NCBI GenBank assembly: GCA_963989245.1 | Contig: OZ022344.1 | Location: forward strand, 6,380,420-6,444,419 | DNA from: Nansenia antarctica | Lineage: Eukaryota; Chordata; Actinopteri; Argentiniformes; Microstomatidae | Direction: 5' to 3' | Length of the DNA: 64,000 nucleotides | Shown here: piece by piece, positions 62,559 to 64,000 of the stretch | How the letters are laid out: each line of letters begins with the position of its first letter | Position numbering within the stretch: the stretch's first letter is position 1 | Program-made: the position numbers and the translations under genes | Notes under the pieces: model-generated | The model's input: only the letters and a program-made list of their open reading frames with translations | Told to the model about the DNA's origin: nothing | The model's database searches: none

Positions 62559-63369
62559 AAAATGTTTTACTTAGCTCGTCAGCTAGTAAATACGTCTCTG
62601 TATTGCTTAACTTTACACATATTTCACAATATATTGTTTTGCTGCGCTGCGGTAGAGAAGGCAAGAGACCATCTAGTGTTCACACATTCAAGCCTCTCTT
62701 TTTAATTGTTGTCTGTGAGCGGATAGTTCCTATTATATCAATTCTCATCTAGATCTGTCTCAAACTATGCCGTGTTGGCTCCTTGAATTTGAGGGAATTG
62801 AGTCCTTGAAAGGTGCTTGAATTTGATGTTTCAGAAGGTGTGGGAACCCTGTACTTTGTCTGCACACCGTCAAATGACACCTAGGGTGGACATGGGTCTC
62901 TCAAAAAAAATAAAAAGCATGTAAAGTTCATATACAAGTCATTAATTCCTCCTCAACTCCTATTAAAATAGTCCGGTTTCTCATCTGATCATCTTAGTTT
63001 ATAGCTGTTCTCGCATTTTCTCCGTCGTTATTATTATTACAAGCCTCGTTAATTCTGTGTAATAATAATAATAATTCAATCGAGATGCCTTCGATCAAGA
63101 TCACTGACCGATGACTCTCCCCTGTTGTTCTCTCCCCTGGTGTCGACCTCTGACCCCCCAGGGACCTGTCCTTCATCCAGGTCATCAACGTGGGCCGCCG
63201 TTTCCTGGTCAACAGGGTGCAGGACTACATCCAGAGCAAGATCGTCTACTACCTCATGAACATCCACGTGCACTCTCACTCCATCTACCTGTGCCGGCAC
63301 GGCGAGAGCGACCACAATGTGGAGGGTCGCATCGGCGGTGACTCTGAACTGTCTGTGAGAGGGAAGAAG
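46927..63369 (+). CDS. pfkfb2: pfkfb2, coding exons 1-8 (5' part of gene; continues beyond window)
   Basis: Join of 46927-47020, 48829-48954, 50083-50179, 50574-50640, 58523-58597, 58962-59018, 59594-59718 and 63162-63369. All junctions are GT-AG, the phases agree, and exon lengths 126, 97, 67, 75, 57, 125 and 208 match the conserved PFKFB exon pattern. The enzyme makes and degrades fructose-2,6-bisphosphate, the main allosteric activator of phosphofructokinase-1, in the cytosol. Visible parts: Walker A GLPARGKT (48-55), DATNTTRERR (131-140), the YYLMNIHV block, and the bisphosphatase RHGES motif with catalytic His260. The N-terminus EKKCSWASYMTNSP and the KVSSPDYPERDRE segment match PFKFB2 rather than PFKFB1, 3 or 4. 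Only 283 of roughly 500 residues are in the window; the rest of the bisphosphatase domain is missing by window truncation, not by mutation. Confidence 0.94.
47772..48018 (+). mobile_element. family-C retroelement-like repeat
   Basis: Head tagattaaactttattgtca, then gtgcaaaagacatgatattg and tattacagtgagtataaata, shared with 61311-61618. Confidence 0.7.
48023..48240 (-). mobile_element. LINE 3' end, copy of the 61622-62225 family
   Basis: tagacttatatagcgctttt tail, then on the minus strand a TLPTFQQALKTHL-like reverse-transcriptase terminus. Confidence 0.75.
48625..48782 (+). mobile_element. LINE 3' UTR with poly-A end, copy 2
   Basis: It shares cctagatagcta, gttgcaggatgtggccttgt and aaaataaagaaacatttgat with 30940-31165. 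It ends in an A run 46 bases before exon 2. Confidence 0.75.
48829..48954 (+). CDS. pfkfb2: pfkfb2 coding exon 2 (Walker A)
   Basis: The acceptor is gtctacag|catggg and the donor aagg|gtgagt. It encodes WASYMTNSPTVIVMIGLPAR then GKTYMSKKLTRYLNWIGVPT. GLPARGKT is the P-loop that binds ATP in the kinase domain. The acceptor is preceded by (TG)n and, before that, by the poly-A end of a LINE insertion. Confidence 0.95.
49008..49133 (+). repeat. 26-bp minisatellite, ~5 copies, after pfkfb2 exon 2
   Basis: Unit tatcctccaaggtgaacccc plus tgttct; starts about 54 bases after the exon 2 donor and contains an aaggtgaa donor-like core. Confidence 0.92.
49146..49318 (-). mobile_element. SINE, same family as 30041-30228
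   Basis: catttagctgacgcttttat through gtgggagttgaactcatgac and gatccactaggccaccac, with the reversed tRNA-like region at the right end. Confidence 0.75.
49319..50082. other. pfkfb2 intron 2, LINE tail fragment only
   Basis: 49796-49852 is a LINE tail (tagacttatatagcgctttt); the remainder shows nothing recognisable. Confidence 0.5.
50083..50179 (+). CDS. pfkfb2: pfkfb2 coding exon 3
   Basis: The acceptor is ctcttgcag|tcttca and the donor aggaa|gtaagt. It encodes VFNLGVYRREMVKAYKSYDF then FRHDNAEAMQIR, the conserved fructose-6-phosphate-binding part of the kinase domain. The exon is 97 bp, as in other vertebrate PFKFB genes. Confidence 0.95.
50574..50640 (+). CDS. pfkfb2: pfkfb2 coding exon 4
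   Basis: The acceptor is ttcctacag|acagtg and the donor gct|gtgaga. It encodes KQCALVALQDVKSYLNEEGG then QIA (residues 106-128). The donor GTGAGACCACCTCTAC runs almost directly into the 20-bp minisatellite of intron 4. Confidence 0.95.
50641..58130 (+). repeat. 20-bp minisatellite array, ~374 units, filling pfkfb2 intron 4
   Basis: Unit tctactYcttatWgaccatc, with Y = C/T and W = A/T both common. Periodicity is exact over 7.5 kb except three 17-bp units (near 53781, 53959 and 56557). Rare variants include gacaatctc, gaccaactc, gaccatttc and ttagagacc. The array starts about ten bases after the exon 4 donor and ends at 58130; intron 4 is 7882 bp, so the array is about 95% of it. One G per unit on the sense strand gives strong strand asymmetry. 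Confidence 0.99.
58131..58522. other. end of pfkfb2 intron 4
   Basis: Unique sequence with a tagcagacgc-family tail at 58333-58390. Confidence 0.6.
58523..58597 (+). CDS. pfkfb2: pfkfb2 coding exon 5
   Basis: The acceptor is atgtctctcag|gttttt and the donor aag|gtcagg. It encodes VFDATNTTRERRELILSFAK then ENAYK (residues 129-153), the conserved DATNTTRERR kinase motif. It is the first exon after the 7.5-kb repeat array. Confidence 0.95.
58612..58750 (+). repeat. 24/21-bp minisatellite after pfkfb2 exon 5
   Basis: Four 24-bp units (tgtatgatgtcacctct plus tatccta or aatgcta), then two 21-bp units tgttgatgacagctaatgct. It starts 15 bases after the donor. Confidence 0.95.
58800..58872. mobile_element. 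collapsed copy of the palindromic element
   Basis: ggaggtagaaatcagaggcc followed directly by tgtcctctgatttctacctc: the two terminal arms of the 8911-9125 element back to back with the centre lost. Confidence 0.75.
58962..59018 (+). CDS. pfkfb2: pfkfb2 coding exon 6
   Basis: The acceptor is tctttttacag|gtgttt and the donor ttg|gtaaat. It encodes VFFVESLCDDPEVIATNIL (residues 154-172). The 57-bp length and phase 0 match the family. Confidence 0.95.
59097..59472. mobile_element. TIR element (376 bp) in pfkfb2 intron 6
   Basis: cagtgttaattttggcaggc is mirrored by gcctgccaaaacgaacactg; the TIRs continue to ttttagt. hAT-like ends, no clear target duplication, no transposase. Confidence 0.75.
59594..59718 (+). 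CDS. pfkfb2: pfkfb2 coding exon 7
   Basis: The acceptor is ctctctttcctag|gacgtg and the donor gacaa|gtaaga. It encodes DVKVSSPDYPERDRESVMED then FLKRIECYKVTYKPLDPDEH and D (residues 173-213). The KVSSPDYPERDRE form is PFKFB2-like. Confidence 0.95.
60128..60259. mobile_element. MITE, short relative of 43732-44064
   Basis: ggtttcacagacgaggctta at the left, aaaagccttgtctgtgaaac at the right, and the cctagtcctggact motif. Confidence 0.8.
60735..61618 (+). mobile_element. family-C repeat interrupted by a solo LTR
   Basis: The parts 60735-60804 and 61295-61618 join into one family-C copy like 47772-48018. Confidence 0.75.
60805..61294 (-). mobile_element. endogenous retrovirus solo LTR (490 bp)
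   Basis: Begins TG and ends CA with short inverted tgat/atca ends, flanked by the 6-bp duplication actaat (60799-60804 and 61295-61300). On the minus strand an AATAAA signal lies about 100 bp before the 3' end. No coding sequence; formed by LTR-LTR recombination. Confidence 0.75.
61622..62225 (-). mobile_element. LINE 3' end (L2/CR1/Rex-like)
   Basis: The minus strand 61815-62225 encodes FKTLLTTYKAINNLAPSYLA, then APSLWNALPNHIRQANTLPT and FKQALKTHLF, the C-terminal region of a fish LINE reverse transcriptase. The 3' tail with agcgtctttgagtgtctag lies to 61650. The N-terminal and catalytic parts are absent. Confidence 0.85.
62413..62851. mobile_element. hAT-like TIR element (439 bp)
   Basis: cagggttcccacgggg at the left, ggtgtgggaaccctg at the right, repeated ccttgaa motifs inside, and tacttt directly repeated on both sides. 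A (TC)n run lies at 62519-62552. Confidence 0.75.
63162..63369 (+). CDS. pfkfb2: pfkfb2 coding exon 8 (kinase-bisphosphatase junction, RHG motif)
   Basis: The acceptor is tgacccccca g|ggacct and the donor aagaag|gtcagt. It encodes DLSFIQVINVGRRFLVNRVQ, DYIQSKIVYYLMNIHV, then IYLCRHGESDHNVEGRIGGD (residues 214-283). R259-H260-G261-E262 is the histidine-phosphatase signature; His260 is the expected phosphoryl acceptor. This is the last pfkfb2 exon in the window. Confidence 0.95.
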
Positions 63370-64000
63370 GTCAGTTAGTGTTTCCCCATTAAATATCTAG
63401 ACTGTGGCGGCCCACCGTAGTCTAATTTGTCCCACCATAGTCTCATATTTGTACACGTGAGCGACGCAATCTTCTTTTGGGATTCACTCTGCATCTACTG
63501 TAGGTCCGTATGATTTTGCGTTATCGATAATCGGCCTACGATTTAGCACTATTGATAACCCCCCACACCCTTTCCCAACACAGTCTCTCCCAACACAGGG
63601 TTTCTATTCACCAAAAATGCATAATTTGATGACGCTTCATTTTGTAGCCACATAAAACACTTGGAACATTCAGGTGGTGAGTGCTTCCGGAACTCTTTGT
63701 CCGTGGAGTGAATTAAGTTGTATCTGTTAGAAGACAGAAAGTACTGCGCCACCTCTCTTTACTATGTATTGTTCTCGCAAACAGACACTCTTTGTGTACA
63801 AGTTTGCCTCTCCCACACCAACACACATGTGTTTTGGCTGTGTTCCAATGTCCACAGTGGCATACTGTTTAGAACGCTTGGCCAGTACACAGCTGCAGTC
63901 TTTAGTGGGGAACTAGTGTGGATAATGGGGCTTAGCGGCCTCTCTCTCATCCACGAGTAAACGTCCTCTGCCTCCTCTCCCCTCCCTTCCCCTCCCCTCC
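63370..64000. other. pfkfb2 intron 8 (to window end)
   Basis: No element recognised. The last 40 bases are almost pure C/T, fitting the pyrimidine tract of a 3' splice site just outside the window. Confidence 0.5.

Larger units (their letters stand above)
59719..63161. other. pfkfb2 intron 7 with several transposons
   Basis: MITE 60128-60259, family-C repeat split by a solo LTR (60735-61618), LINE end 61622-62225 and TIR element 62413-62851 containing a (TC)n run. A 20-bp doublet (aatcagtaggttaatcgaca) lies at 60086-60127. Other parts unremarkable. Confidence 0.65.

Overview
The window is vertebrate genomic DNA, almost certainly from a ray-finned (teleost) fish. It has spliced genes with GT-AG introns, GC-rich coding exons set in AT-richer introns, very dense long dinucleotide microsatellites, and repeat families typical of teleosts: 3' tails of L2/Rex-like LINEs, tRNA-derived SINEs, a Tc1-like transposase relic, hAT-type TIR elements and an ERV solo LTR. 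A palindromic element resembling one that is abundant in salmonids hints at a protacanthopterygian, but this is only a hint and the species is not determined.

Two protein-coding genes lie on the + strand. (1) dlgap4 (SAPAP4, a postsynaptic scaffold protein): ten coding exons between 12240 and 41032 join in frame to one complete product of 1118 codons plus stop. It has three GKAP-type S-Y-[LV]-[KR]-A phospho-motifs that bind the guanylate-kinase domain of PSD-95, two LC8-type motifs, the C-terminal GKAP homology region, and the SHANK-binding PDZ ligand QTRL. A long 3' UTR probably ends near 44.7-45.5 kb. (2) pfkfb2 (6-phosphofructo-2-kinase/fructose-2,6-bisphosphatase): coding exons 1-8 from 46927 to 63369 (283 residues) cover the whole kinase domain and the start of the bisphosphatase domain with its RHG motif. 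The rest of the gene lies beyond the window.

Layout: 1-12153 is upstream or 5' intron of dlgap4 and is repeat-rich; 12154-14172 carries dlgap4 exons 1-2; 14173-19968 carries exons 3-4; 19969-34149 is a 14-kb intron with nested transposons and a possible internal promoter; 34150-41032 carries exons 5-10; 41033-45.5 kb is the 3' UTR; about 46.1-46.9 kb is the putative pfkfb2 promoter; 46.9-63.4 kb is pfkfb2.

The most striking structure is a 7.5-kb, roughly 374-copy, 20-bp minisatellite that fills about 95% of pfkfb2 intron 4. It starts about ten bases after the 5' splice site, and that splice site looks like a degenerate repeat unit. On the transcribed strand the unit lacks GT but often carries a TTATAG acceptor-like motif. 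Other splice-linked repeats are minisatellites just after the donors of pfkfb2 exons 2 and 5, an array of decoy 3' splice sites before dlgap4 exon 8, and TG-repeat acceptors at dlgap4 exon 7 and pfkfb2 exon 2. Also notable are a palindrome with telomeric TTAGGG repeats in its loop, a 250-bp intronic foldback, and a 330-bp foldback in the dlgap4 3' UTR.
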